This document shows positions 32,595 to 40,225 of a DNA stretch of 64,000 bases, piece after piece. The notes under the pieces are model-generated. The model was not told the origin of the DNA and ran no database searches. It was given only the letters and a program-made list of their open reading frames with translations. Source of the stretch: Chitinophaga sp. Cy-1792 (GTDB taxonomy: Bacteria; Bacteroidota; Bacteroidia; Chitinophagales; Chitinophagaceae); assembly GCF_011752935.1 (NCBI RefSeq), contig NZ_VWWO01000001.1, positions 558,001 to 622,000 on the forward strand. Reading direction: 5' to 3'. Each line of letters begins with the position of its first letter. Positions within the stretch are counted from its first letter, which is position 1. A program made the position numbers and the translations under genes.

Positions 32595-33155
32595 TTATGC
32601 CAGTTCGGGTGTGAACAGCATGGCAGTACAGAGACAGTTTTTAAATCCCTTTGCTGCCAGCACAGGATAGTTTACGCAGCTTTTGCAAGCCGACCAGAAT
32701 TGAGGGTCATGGGTAATTTCATTATAGGTGACAGGCTCAAAGCCTAATCTGGTATTCAGTTTCATCACTGCCAGTCCGGTAGTGATACTGAATATTTTTG
32801 CCGCCGGATACATCATCCGGCTTAATTCGAATATTTTCTGTTTGATAGCGGACGCCACTTTCAGGCGTCTGAATGCCGGCGCCACTATCAAACCGCTATT
32901 GGAAACGTAGCTGTTGTTGTCCCAGGTCTGGATGTAGGAGAATCCAGCCCAGATACCGCTTTTAGTGAATGCAATGACGGCCTTCCCTTCCAGTATTTTT
33001 TTACGGATATCTTCAGGATTACGCTTCGAAATGCCTGTACCTCTGGCTTTGGCGGAGGCCTCCATTTCGGCTGTAATCGGTAATGCAAAATCTATATCAG
33101 TGATATTCGCCCGTCTGACGACTATCTCTTCATCCGTAGCTGTTGCTGTTTCCAT
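32595..33155 (-). CDS. GNAT-family N-acetyltransferase
   Basis: 186 residues. The acetyl-CoA site is visible in IVAPAFRRLKVASAIKQKI (Q/R-x-x-G/A-like loop, about 95-113), preceded by beta strands (AVIAFTKSGIWAGFSYIQTW). The C-terminus has a cysteine motif (SACKSCVNYPVLAAKGFKNCLC). Similar GNAT proteins with a late CKSCVNY motif occur, to my knowledge, at the head of arginine-biosynthesis clusters in Bacteroidota, where they may act as N-acetylglutamate synthase. Here argG and its partners are not adjacent, so that role is uncertain. A 38-codon membrane ORF lies 40 nt upstream on the same strand. Confidence 0.78.
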   Translation of the reverse strand: METATATDEEIVVRRANITDIDFALPITAEMEASAKARGTGISKRNPEDIRKKILEGKAVIAFTKSGIWAGFSYIQTWDNNSYVSNSGLIVAPAFRRLKVASAIKQKIFELSRMMYPAAKIFSITTGLAVMKLNTRLGFEPVTYNEITHDPQFWSACKSCVNYPVLAAKGFKNCLCTAMLFTPELA

Positions 33156-33195
33156 TATATATTTATTATGATGATTGTATTTTTTATAAAGCAGT

Positions 33196-33312
33196 TTATC
33201 TGTGCCAGTTGCTAATGATCAGTTGCCCGACAATACTCAGTATAACGATTACTGCGAGCGCGTAAATCAACGAGCGTGATTTGGGAGCGGGTGGTTTAGG
33301 ATGTACATGCAT
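33196..33312 (-). CDS. 38-residue single-span membrane microprotein
   Basis: An ATG at 33312 opens a 38-codon frame ending in TAA at 33196. It reads MHVHPKPPAPKSRSLIYALA, then a hydrophobic run (VIVILSIVGQLII) and SNWHR: a proline/lysine-rich N-terminus, one transmembrane helix and a short tail. This is a sensible membrane microprotein. It is 40 nt upstream of the GNAT gene on the same strand and could be co-transcribed with it. There is no functional clue. Confidence 0.55.
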   Translation of the reverse strand: MHVHPKPPAPKSRSLIYALAVIVILSIVGQLIISNWHR

Positions 33313-33335
33313 ATAGTGTTCGTTTTGGTAGAGGA

Positions 33336-33491
33336 ATGCCAAAACTTATTCCAGATAAGGCCAACTATTTATTAAAAAACAGTCAGATCCAGTACTATGG
33401 CGGATTATACGAAACGTTAAAAGAAAGTACCAGGGAAAGAAATTCCCCGGAAGTATATTATTTCAGAAAAGTATTTACAAAAACTGAATAG
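33336..33491 (+). CDS. 51-residue hypothetical protein
   Basis: ATG at 33336 to TAG at 33491, reading MPKLIPDKANYLLKNSQIQY and continuing YGGLYETLKESTRERNSPEV to a charged C-terminus. The composition is protein-like (Tyr, Lys, Glu and Leu balanced) and the frame is the only open one of this length here. GAGGA lies too close to the ATG for a normal ribosome site. It is divergent from the 38-codon ORF. No family is recognised. Confidence 0.4.
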   Translation: MPKLIPDKANYLLKNSQIQYYGGLYETLKESTRERNSPEVYYFRKVFTKTE

Positions 33492-33555
33492 TAAGAAACG
33501 AAATTTTGCCGTTGACAACCGGCTCAAAAGGGGAAAAACTATTACGGGATCGGGA

Positions 33556-33596
33556 AAATAAAAACTCCTGGCCACTACAGTGTAGCGACCAGGAGT
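33556..33596 (-). terminator. rho-independent terminator of ybaB
   Basis: A 16-bp stem with two mismatches (ACTCCTGG..CTACA / TGTAG..CCAGGAGT) followed on the minus strand by TTTTTATTTT, starting about 35 nt after the ybaB stop. Confidence 0.8.
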
Positions 33597-33630
33597 CAGT
33601 TTTCAGATGCGGCATCAACCGCGAATATGC

Positions 33631-33927
33631 TTATAACAGATTACCGAGTGGGCCGGCAGCGTTTTTCATTTCAGCTTCCCAGGAGTTTTCTGCAGCTTTC
33701 AGCGCACGGTTCAGTGCGGTAATGAGCAGGTCTTCCATTTCTTCTTTCTTTTCAGGGACTAACAGTTCTGCAGCGATATCGATGGTTTTCACCTGACGAT
33801 TGCCATCTACAGCAACTTTTACGGCACCGTTCCCAGCTTCACCCGCCAGCGTTACATTCGCCAGACGCTCTTTCCCTTCTTTCATTTTCGTCTGTATCTG
33901 CGACAGTTTGCCTAATAAATCGAACAT
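33631..33927 (-). CDS. YbaB/EbfC nucleoid-associated protein
   Basis: A 98-residue cytoplasmic DNA-binding protein of the YbaB/EbfC family, which forms dimers with a tweezer shape and binds DNA broadly. It has a helical N-terminus (LLGKLSQIQTKMKEGKERL), a beta-sheet core (GNGAVKVAVDGNRQVKTIDI) and a C-terminal helix (ALNRALKAAENSWEAEM). Length is standard. In many bacteria ybaB follows dnaX or precedes recR; neither is next to it here. It is monocistronic with a clear terminator. Confidence 0.9.
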   Translation of the reverse strand: MFDLLGKLSQIQTKMKEGKERLANVTLAGEAGNGAVKVAVDGNRQVKTIDIAAELLVPEKKEEMEDLLITALNRALKAAENSWEAEMKNAAGPLGNLL

Positions 33928-34079
33928 AAAATGCTATTTTTTCCGGCGAAGATAAGTGATTAGCCATTTTCCCATACACCCCCTATTCATATTCTGCTTT
34001 TTTATCATGCAGTCATTCACTGGTATGAACTGCTAACAATTCCGTAACTTCCTGATGGAAATTCTATCAGCGAAAAATT

Positions 34080-35315
34080 ATGGAAACTAAAGTGTGTATT
34101 ATCGGGGCAGGTCCTGCGGGCGCCTGCGCTGCCCTGCAGCTCGCAAAATTAGGTATATCCTCTATCGTTGTTGACAAGGCAGTATTCCCGCGGGATAAGG
34201 TTTGCGGAGATGGCTTGAGTGGTAAAGTACTGACCATTTTAGAACGTATCGACAAGGATATGGGCAAACGCCTCCAGGAGTCAGTGTTCAAGCTGAACAG
34301 CTGGGGCGTGAAATTCGTAGCGCCAAACAGGCTGGGAATGGATATCCCTTATAAGACCAATTATAAAGACGATATGTCTGATCCCCGGGGATTTGTATGT
34401 AAACGTATTGACTTCGATAACTTCCTGGTAGAGGAATTAAAGCGCAGGCCGGAAATACAATTATTTGAAGGCAAAAGTATCGATAAATACCAGCTACAGG
34501 AAGATGGCTACCTGCTTTCCAATAACGACAACTCTTTCCAGGTAAAGGCACAGCTGATCATTGTGGCCAATGGCGCACATTCAGCCTTCACCAAAGATGT
34601 CGCCGGTATTAAAATGGAACCCGAACACTATGTAGCTGGCATCCGTGCCTACTATAAGGATATTAAAGGCCTCCATAAAGACAACTTCATCGAACTGCAT
34701 TTCCTTAAAAATATGCTGCCGGGTTATCTCTGGATATTCCCGCTACCAAACGGAGAAGCCAATGTAGGCGTTGGAATGCTCAGCAACAATGCCCGAAACC
34801 AAAAGGTAAATCTGAAAAAATTAATGCTGGATACCATCGCCACAGACCCCGTGATGAAAGAACGTTTCGGCGATGCGAGCCTGGTTGGCTCCATTGACGG
34901 CTACGGTCTGCCACTGGGCAGTAAAAAAAGAAAACTGCAAGGCGAACGCTATATGCTGGCCGGCGATGCCGCCTACCTCATCGATCCTTTTACCGGCGAA
35001 GGCATCGGCAATGCATTGTATTCAGGAACCATTGCCGCCAATCAGGCAGCAGCAGCCATTAAAGCCAACGATTTCTCCGACAACTTCCTCCAGACTTATA
35101 ATGATGAAATTTACCGCATTCTCGGTCCCGAATTACAACTCAGCACCAAATTGCAGAAACTGGTCAAATACCCCTGGCTATTTAATTATCTCATGAAACT
35201 CGGCAATAAGAACAAACAATTGGCCGAGCTGATGACTTGCATGTTTCATGAAGTAGATCTCCGCAAAAGATTAAGCAAACCTGGGTTCTATGTAAAATTG
35301 CTGTTTAACAGGTAA
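34080..35315 (+). CDS. FAD-dependent oxidoreductase, geranylgeranyl reductase-like
   Basis: 411 residues. The N-terminal dinucleotide motif IIGAGPAGACAALQLAKLG, VVDKAVFPRDKVCGDGLSG and the late GDAAYLIDPFTGEGIGNALYSG are typical of the geranylgeranyl reductase/FixC-like group, which reduces isoprenoid double bonds (in membrane lipids, menaquinone or carotenoid pathways). The PGYLWIFPLPNGEANVGVGM segment also fits. The substrate is not visible. It is monocistronic or leads into the DUF3857 gene 72 nt downstream. Confidence 0.85.
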   Translation: METKVCIIGAGPAGACAALQLAKLGISSIVVDKAVFPRDKVCGDGLSGKVLTILERIDKDMGKRLQESVFKLNSWGVKFVAPNRLGMDIPYKTNYKDDMSDPRGFVCKRIDFDNFLVEELKRRPEIQLFEGKSIDKYQLQEDGYLLSNNDNSFQVKAQLIIVANGAHSAFTKDVAGIKMEPEHYVAGIRAYYKDIKGLHKDNFIELHFLKNMLPGYLWIFPLPNGEANVGVGMLSNNARNQKVNLKKLMLDTIATDPVMKERFGDASLVGSIDGYGLPLGSKKRKLQGERYMLAGDAAYLIDPFTGEGIGNALYSGTIAANQAAAAIKANDFSDNFLQTYNDEIYRILGPELQLSTKLQKLVKYPWLFNYLMKLGNKNKQLAELMTCMFHEVDLRKRLSKPGFYVKLLFNR

Positions 35316-35387
35316 AAAAGATATAACTTGATGCCCCGTTGTAGCCACAGCAATGTGGTTACAACGTTAGGTTATCATTTATCCCTT

Positions 35388-37931
35388 ATGCGCAAAATAC
35401 TTTTCCTGGCAGTGTTGACCCTGCTGCTAATCCCTGTTGCCCTGCAAGCACAGCGCAATAAAATCTTTACTGACCCTGCTCCAACATGGCTGGTACCACA
35501 TGCCGTACATCTCGACAAAAAACCAAACGCTAAAAATATCAGTGATGGTTATTACCACCTGGTTCAGGAAGAACAAAAAAACCTGGAAGAACATACTACC
35601 TACAGACATATCATCCGTCAAATAGTTTCCGAAACCGGTATCCAGAACGGATCTGAAATATCTGTCGACTTCGACCCCTCTTACGAGAAACTTATTTTTC
35701 ATCACCTCGTTATTCGCAGAAATGGCCAGGTAATCAACCGACTCAACCCTGCTGCCTTTAAACTGCTGCAACAGGAACAAGACCTCTCCAGGTTCATCTA
35801 CAGCGGCACCTATACCGCCCTGCTTATCCTGGAAGATATCAGAAAGAATGACCAGATAGACTTTGCTTACTCTATCCAGGGCACCAATCCCATCTTCCCG
35901 GACAAAATAAATACTACTTCCTATCTCCTCTCCTTTGAACCCATCGTAAATTACTACAAAGCTATCCTGGTAAATCCCGACAGGAAAGTGGAACTACGCA
36001 CGTTCAATAAAGGCCTGACACCGAAACAACGCACCTGGCAACATTATACCTGCTATGAATGGGACAGTATTGTTCTCAAACAGCCGGAAACCCGCGACTA
36101 TATTCCCTCCTGGTATACACCCTATCCCAGGGTGCAATTAAGTGAGTACCAATCATGGAAAGAAGTAGCACAATGGGCCGTTACAATTAACAATGCAACT
36201 CCCAACGGCAACGAAATCAATAAGCGTATCCAGTTGCTGAAAGATTCGTCGAAGGGAAATAAAACGTTATACCTACAGGAAGCCCTTCGTTTTGTGCAGG
36301 ATGATATCCGTTATATGGGAATTGAAATGGGCGAAAATTCCCATAAGCCCAATCCACCGGATAAAGTGCTGCACCAGCGTTTCGGTGATTGCAAAGACAA
36401 ATCACTCCTGCTGACAACACTACTCCGTGCCAACGGCATTGACGCCGTCATGGCATATGTAAATACTGATTTGAAAGGTACGATCCGAGAAATGCTACCT
36501 ACACCATATGCCTTCAATCATGTGATCGTATATACGAAACTGAACAACCAGGTTTATTGGCTGGATCCCACCATCAGTATGCAACGCGGGCCACTAAACA
36601 ATTTCTGTGAACCGGATTATGAGCTGGCACTCCTGGTGGCTGATTCCACTGCCGGCCTCACACCCATCATTCAGAAACAGCATGGCCGTACTATCATTAA
36701 GGAAACATTTACATTACCTGACGGCCAGAATGACCCCGGAGAACTTGCCGTGGAAACAATGGTCAGCAAAGGTGATGCGGATGACCTGCGATATGATCTT
36801 TCTGCTGCCAGCATACAGGATAAAGACAAATCTTACCAGAAATATTATAGTGATCTGTATGGAGACATTATCATCAAAGACTCCATGCAGGTGAAAGATA
36901 ATCCGGATAGTAATATCCTCCGGATAACAGAACACTATCTCATCAATAATATCTGGAAAAAAGACAGCAGCACCAACAAGTTGAAATTCACTGCCATTGC
37001 ACAGGAAATTAACAATTTGCTGCCTAAAGTGGACGAAGACAGGGATATTCCGATAAGATTACGTTATCCCTATGATCTCGATTATACCATCGTATTGAAT
37101 ATGCCTTCCGACTGGCCCATAGACTTCTCTCCTGCCAAAATACAGGCAGATAGCTACCAGATGGAGTTTAAGGCGGAAAAGAACGGCGATACCGTTATCC
37201 TGCATTACCGGATGATCACCCTGAAAGATCATATATCCGTAGCCGATATACCACAATATACCCGCGACCTGGCGGCTTTTACCAGCAATACAACCATTGA
37301 CTTATCGGCAACGATGAATGGCAATCATACCAACAGCAATAAATGTAACTGGCTGACTGTATTTCTGGCGCTTGTTTTTGGGCTGATGACCACCCTGATG
37401 GCCATTATGGCTTATAGAGCCAATATGCCGGTGGAGAAGGAAATCCCGGCGCCTATTCCTATTGGCGGCGGACTTGCCATATTAGCGATCGCGCTGGTAT
37501 TCTCTCCGTTAACAGAGCTTACGATGATTATAAAAAATGGTTATTTCCAGTTCGATACCTGGGCTACGATCGGAATCAGGGCGCATACGGGGAACATTAC
37601 ACTGGCGCAGTTACTGGTTGTTTCGGAGCTGTTTTTTAACATCCTGTTTCTTGGCTTCTCCGTGTTACTGGCAGTACTGTTTTTTAACAGGCGGGATACA
37701 TTCCCGGTAGCATTGGCCACCTATTATATTATGCTGGCATTATTTATTTATATAGATAAAAAATTGACCCTGCAGATGTTTGAAGTGCCGTCGCAGCCGG
37801 ATATATTCCAGACAAATTCCATTATCTGGCCAATAGTAAAAATGGCGATATGGATACCTTATCTGAAACTATCCAGCCGCGCAAGAGCAACTTTTGTGAT
37901 GCCACACCCGGGAAGCCGGCTGGAACACTAG
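35388..37931 (+). CDS. DUF3857/transglutaminase-like membrane protein
   Basis: About 847 residues from the ATG at 35388 (signal MRKILFLAVLTLLLIPVALQAQ); the longer frame adds 20 codons without signal character. Residues about 50-210 are DUF3857 and about 280-420 a transglutaminase-like domain. The catalytic cysteine is in RFGDCKDKSLLLTTLLRANG, the histidine in FNHVIVYTKL and the Asp in YWLDPT. The last 200 residues contain about five transmembrane segments. The class is common in Bacteroidota and of unknown substrate; it probably modifies peptides or proteins in the periplasm. Its stop overlaps the convergent Dabb gene by 4 bp. Confidence 0.88.
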   Translation: MRKILFLAVLTLLLIPVALQAQRNKIFTDPAPTWLVPHAVHLDKKPNAKNISDGYYHLVQEEQKNLEEHTTYRHIIRQIVSETGIQNGSEISVDFDPSYEKLIFHHLVIRRNGQVINRLNPAAFKLLQQEQDLSRFIYSGTYTALLILEDIRKNDQIDFAYSIQGTNPIFPDKINTTSYLLSFEPIVNYYKAILVNPDRKVELRTFNKGLTPKQRTWQHYTCYEWDSIVLKQPETRDYIPSWYTPYPRVQLSEYQSWKEVAQWAVTINNATPNGNEINKRIQLLKDSSKGNKTLYLQEALRFVQDDIRYMGIEMGENSHKPNPPDKVLHQRFGDCKDKSLLLTTLLRANGIDAVMAYVNTDLKGTIREMLPTPYAFNHVIVYTKLNNQVYWLDPTISMQRGPLNNFCEPDYELALLVADSTAGLTPIIQKQHGRTIIKETFTLPDGQNDPGELAVETMVSKGDADDLRYDLSAASIQDKDKSYQKYYSDLYGDIIIKDSMQVKDNPDSNILRITEHYLINNIWKKDSSTNKLKFTAIAQEINNLLPKVDEDRDIPIRLRYPYDLDYTIVLNMPSDWPIDFSPAKIQADSYQMEFKAEKNGDTVILHYRMITLKDHISVADIPQYTRDLAAFTSNTTIDLSATMNGNHTNSNKCNWLTVFLALVFGLMTTLMAIMAYRANMPVEKEIPAPIPIGGGLAILAIALVFSPLTELTMIIKNGYFQFDTWATIGIRAHTGNITLAQLLVVSELFFNILFLGFSVLLAVLFFNRRDTFPVALATYYIMLALFIYIDKKLTLQMFEVPSQPDIFQTNSIIWPIVKMAIWIPYLKLSSRARATFVMPHPGSRLEH

Positions 37932-38248
37932 ATCGTTTCTGAATCGAAGATGACTACCTTTTCCCAATACTGGTTACAGTTATCAACGAAGTTGAGGTGA
38001 ATAGGATGCACCTGGTATACATCATGTGCATCCTGATTTGCAAATACACAGATCAGGCAGTAGCTGTAGCTTTTATCGATCACCGGGCGGTCTGTACTAG
38101 CCGGTTTGCCCACATTGAATACGGAAATTTCCTCAATACCACCCAGGCTGCTAACACCGGCTTCGAACCGTTTGATATCTTCTGCACTCAACCCAGGTTT
38201 GAGATAGAAGTTTACCACATGTACAAATTTCTTGTCGTAAGGTTTCAT
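37928..38248 (-). CDS. Dabb (stress-responsive A/B barrel) domain protein
   Basis: 106 residues. FVHVVNFYLKPGLSAEDIKRFEAGVSSLGGIEEI and DAHDVYQVHPIHLNFVDNCN match the dimeric alpha/beta barrel domain in order and spacing (shown here as two separated parts). The family includes plant stress proteins and small oxygenase- or cyclase-like proteins, but many are of unknown role. It is the last gene downstream of the ABC permease on the minus strand, 22 nt away, and may be co-transcribed. Its stop codon overlaps the DUF3857 gene stop (CTAG). Confidence 0.82.
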   Translation of the reverse strand: MKPYDKKFVHVVNFYLKPGLSAEDIKRFEAGVSSLGGIEEISVFNVGKPASTDRPVIDKSYSYCLICVFANQDAHDVYQVHPIHLNFVDNCNQYWEKVVIFDSETI

Positions 38249-38270
38249 TATCTATTGTTTAGAGATTTCG

Positions 38271-39467
38271 CTATTGGTCTTTCAGAATGTACTTCCGCAC
38301 AGTTACCAGGTTCACGATATATACCAGTATCAACACAGCGACTGCACCGCCAACGGTCCATATTCCCGGCCATGGCGACACCACCATGTCATGCTTTGCC
38401 AGCAGCTGTGACGCCTGGAACTGAATACCGGTAACCAGTATAATAGATACCACTCCTATAATGATATATAATGGCACAAATTGCCGGAGGAGATATCGTT
38501 GCAGCTGTTTAGGTGCGGTCCCTAATATTACCAGGAGCTGGATTTCCTTTTTGCAGGAAGCAATAATCAGCTGTATAAACATGCTGAAAACCAGCAAGGC
38601 AAAGAACAACAGGATCAGTCCGAAAAAGCCTACCACCGATACGATGGTTTGTACGATCAACCTGGTTTTACTGAATTTCAGCTTATCCTGATTGGTCGTA
38701 TAGCCGTTATCGTCCAGAAACTTCACCAGCTGAGGGTTTGAAGGATCTGCCACTTTGATTACGATTCTGGAAGTTGCCGGAGCGGCATTGCTGCCATATG
38801 TTTTATTGGCCCAGTCCATAAAGCTGGCAGGCACCAGAAAGGAGGATATACGATCAGAAAAGCCTACTATATGTCCGGAATATTGTTGGGAAGTGGTATT
38901 ATTAGAGATGACCACCAGGAGTGGTAATGCTTTGGCTGTTTCCTGCGAGATCTGCGGCAGGTCCTGACTTAAAGAGAAACCAAAGTTATAGAGGTTGAGG
39001 AAGTCGCTGGGAAGGATGATCGGGATGGTATTGTCTCCCTGGTTCCATTTCCAGTCTTCTCCTTTAACATCAATAAAGCTGTCGGGAACAGATTCGAAGA
39101 ACATATCTGTTGCAAAATGCAGGTCGCCGGGCGCCTGTACCACTACATTAAACTCACTGGAGGTGATCAACCCGGAAGCCTGTACGAAGGGCTGTTTCCT
39201 GATATTTTCAATTTCTGCCGGTGAGAAGGTAGATTTTCCCGGTTGCCCCATCATGCTGTTGGTCACTTTTTTATTGATGACGAGGAAGTCGGCGGTTTCG
39301 TTCTGGTTTTTGTCGCTGTACAGTAGCTGGTTGAAGTCAGTATTGGCTTGTAAAGCGATCAGTATCAGCAGCATAGCGATTCCCAGGCCTACAGCGGCCA
39401 TGATGAATCGGGATTTACCGACACCTGTTCTTATTATTTTTCTGAGAAGGGCAAAAAAGGCTCGCAT
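38271..39467 (-). CDS. ABC transporter permease of the FtsX/MacB type
   Basis: 398 residues. One N-terminal helix (about 20-42) is followed by a large periplasmic domain and three C-terminal helices (about 275-300, 325-350, 365-390), the FtsX/MacB layout. Periplasmic residues 45-260 resemble a MacB_PCD-like domain. Such permeases move lipoproteins, peptides or toxins, or transmit mechanical force. The ATPase gene lies 8 nt upstream and the Dabb gene follows. No periplasmic adaptor or outer-membrane partner is next to it, unlike MacAB. Confidence 0.85.
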   Translation of the reverse strand: MRAFFALLRKIIRTGVGKSRFIMAAVGLGIAMLLILIALQANTDFNQLLYSDKNQNETADFLVINKKVTNSMMGQPGKSTFSPAEIENIRKQPFVQASGLITSSEFNVVVQAPGDLHFATDMFFESVPDSFIDVKGEDWKWNQGDNTIPIILPSDFLNLYNFGFSLSQDLPQISQETAKALPLLVVISNNTTSQQYSGHIVGFSDRISSFLVPASFMDWANKTYGSNAAPATSRIVIKVADPSNPQLVKFLDDNGYTTNQDKLKFSKTRLIVQTIVSVVGFFGLILLFFALLVFSMFIQLIIASCKKEIQLLVILGTAPKQLQRYLLRQFVPLYIIIGVVSIILVTGIQFQASQLLAKHDMVVSPWPGIWTVGGAVAVLILVYIVNLVTVRKYILKDQ

Positions 39468-39475
39468 AACAAATA

Positions 39476-40126
39476 TTAAAGCTGGTAATGCACGTCATAG
39501 GAGAAGTGCTGGTCATCGTCCAGGTCTGTTAAGATAAATCCGGCTTTACGGGCACGGCATTCTTCCGCGATGAGGGCGGCGGCGCGGCGGGTATTTTCCT
39601 CATCAAGATGGCTGAAAGGTTCATCCATGAACAGCCAGTCGAACGGCTGTACCAGTGCCCTGATGATAGCAATGCGCTGACGTTCGCCATAGGACAACGT
39701 TTTACCGCTCTGGTCAAGGATATGCGTTACGTTTAGTCTTTCTGCCATTTCCCGGACCTTGTCCTGCTGGTAATATGGTGTGGGGTTCATGACCCTTTTA
39801 AGTTCTATATTTTCCAGTGCGGTGAGTTGTTCGAACAGGCGGAGGTCCTGGAATATAACACTGAGCTGCTGTTGCCGCATAAAGGCAATATCATTGCGGC
39901 TGTAATTGTTCCATGATTTGCCATTGATGAGCACCTGGCCGGAATAGTCGTACCTGATATTATACAGGTAGTGCACCAGCGTGGTTTTACCGGTGCCTGA
40001 AGGTGCTTTTACCTTCACGAAGGTGCCAGGCTGGAAGGTGATATTTTTATTCCATATGCCAGAATTCCGTTGCAGGATTTTGTCCTTCAGCGGTATTGGC
40101 AGGAGATTATCCAACTGAATTTGCAT
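39476..40126 (-). CDS. ABC transporter ATP-binding protein
   Basis: 216 residues from the ATG at 40126 (MQIQLDNLLPIPL); 11 codons upstream remain open but lack family character. Walker A is PSGTGKTT, the Q-loop is in VIFQDLRLF, the signature LSYGERQRIAI and Walker B WLFMDEPFSHLDE. It energises the FtsX-like permease encoded 8 nt downstream. The family resembles LolD/MacB-type ATPases. Confidence 0.93.
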   Translation of the reverse strand: MQIQLDNLLPIPLKDKILQRNSGIWNKNITFQPGTFVKVKAPSGTGKTTLVHYLYNIRYDYSGQVLINGKSWNNYSRNDIAFMRQQQLSVIFQDLRLFEQLTALENIELKRVMNPTPYYQQDKVREMAERLNVTHILDQSGKTLSYGERQRIAIIRALVQPFDWLFMDEPFSHLDEENTRRAAALIAEECRARKAGFILTDLDDDQHFSYDVHYQL

Positions 40127-40174
40127 AGGACTAAGATAATATTTTAGGCACAAGAACAAGTGCCCGTAAAAGAA

Positions 40175-40203
40175 GAAAGCTGACCGGATAATGGTCAGCT
40201 TTC
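40175..40203 (-). terminator. hairpin with T-rich tail downstream of the DUF4836 gene
   Basis: An 11-bp stem (40175-40185 with 40193-40203), loop ggataat, followed on the minus strand by TTCTTTTAC. It lies between the DUF4836 gene and the ABC ATPase gene, so it may separate or attenuate the downstream genes. Confidence 0.65.
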
Positions 40204-40225
40204 GGGTAATAAGAATGAAATAATA

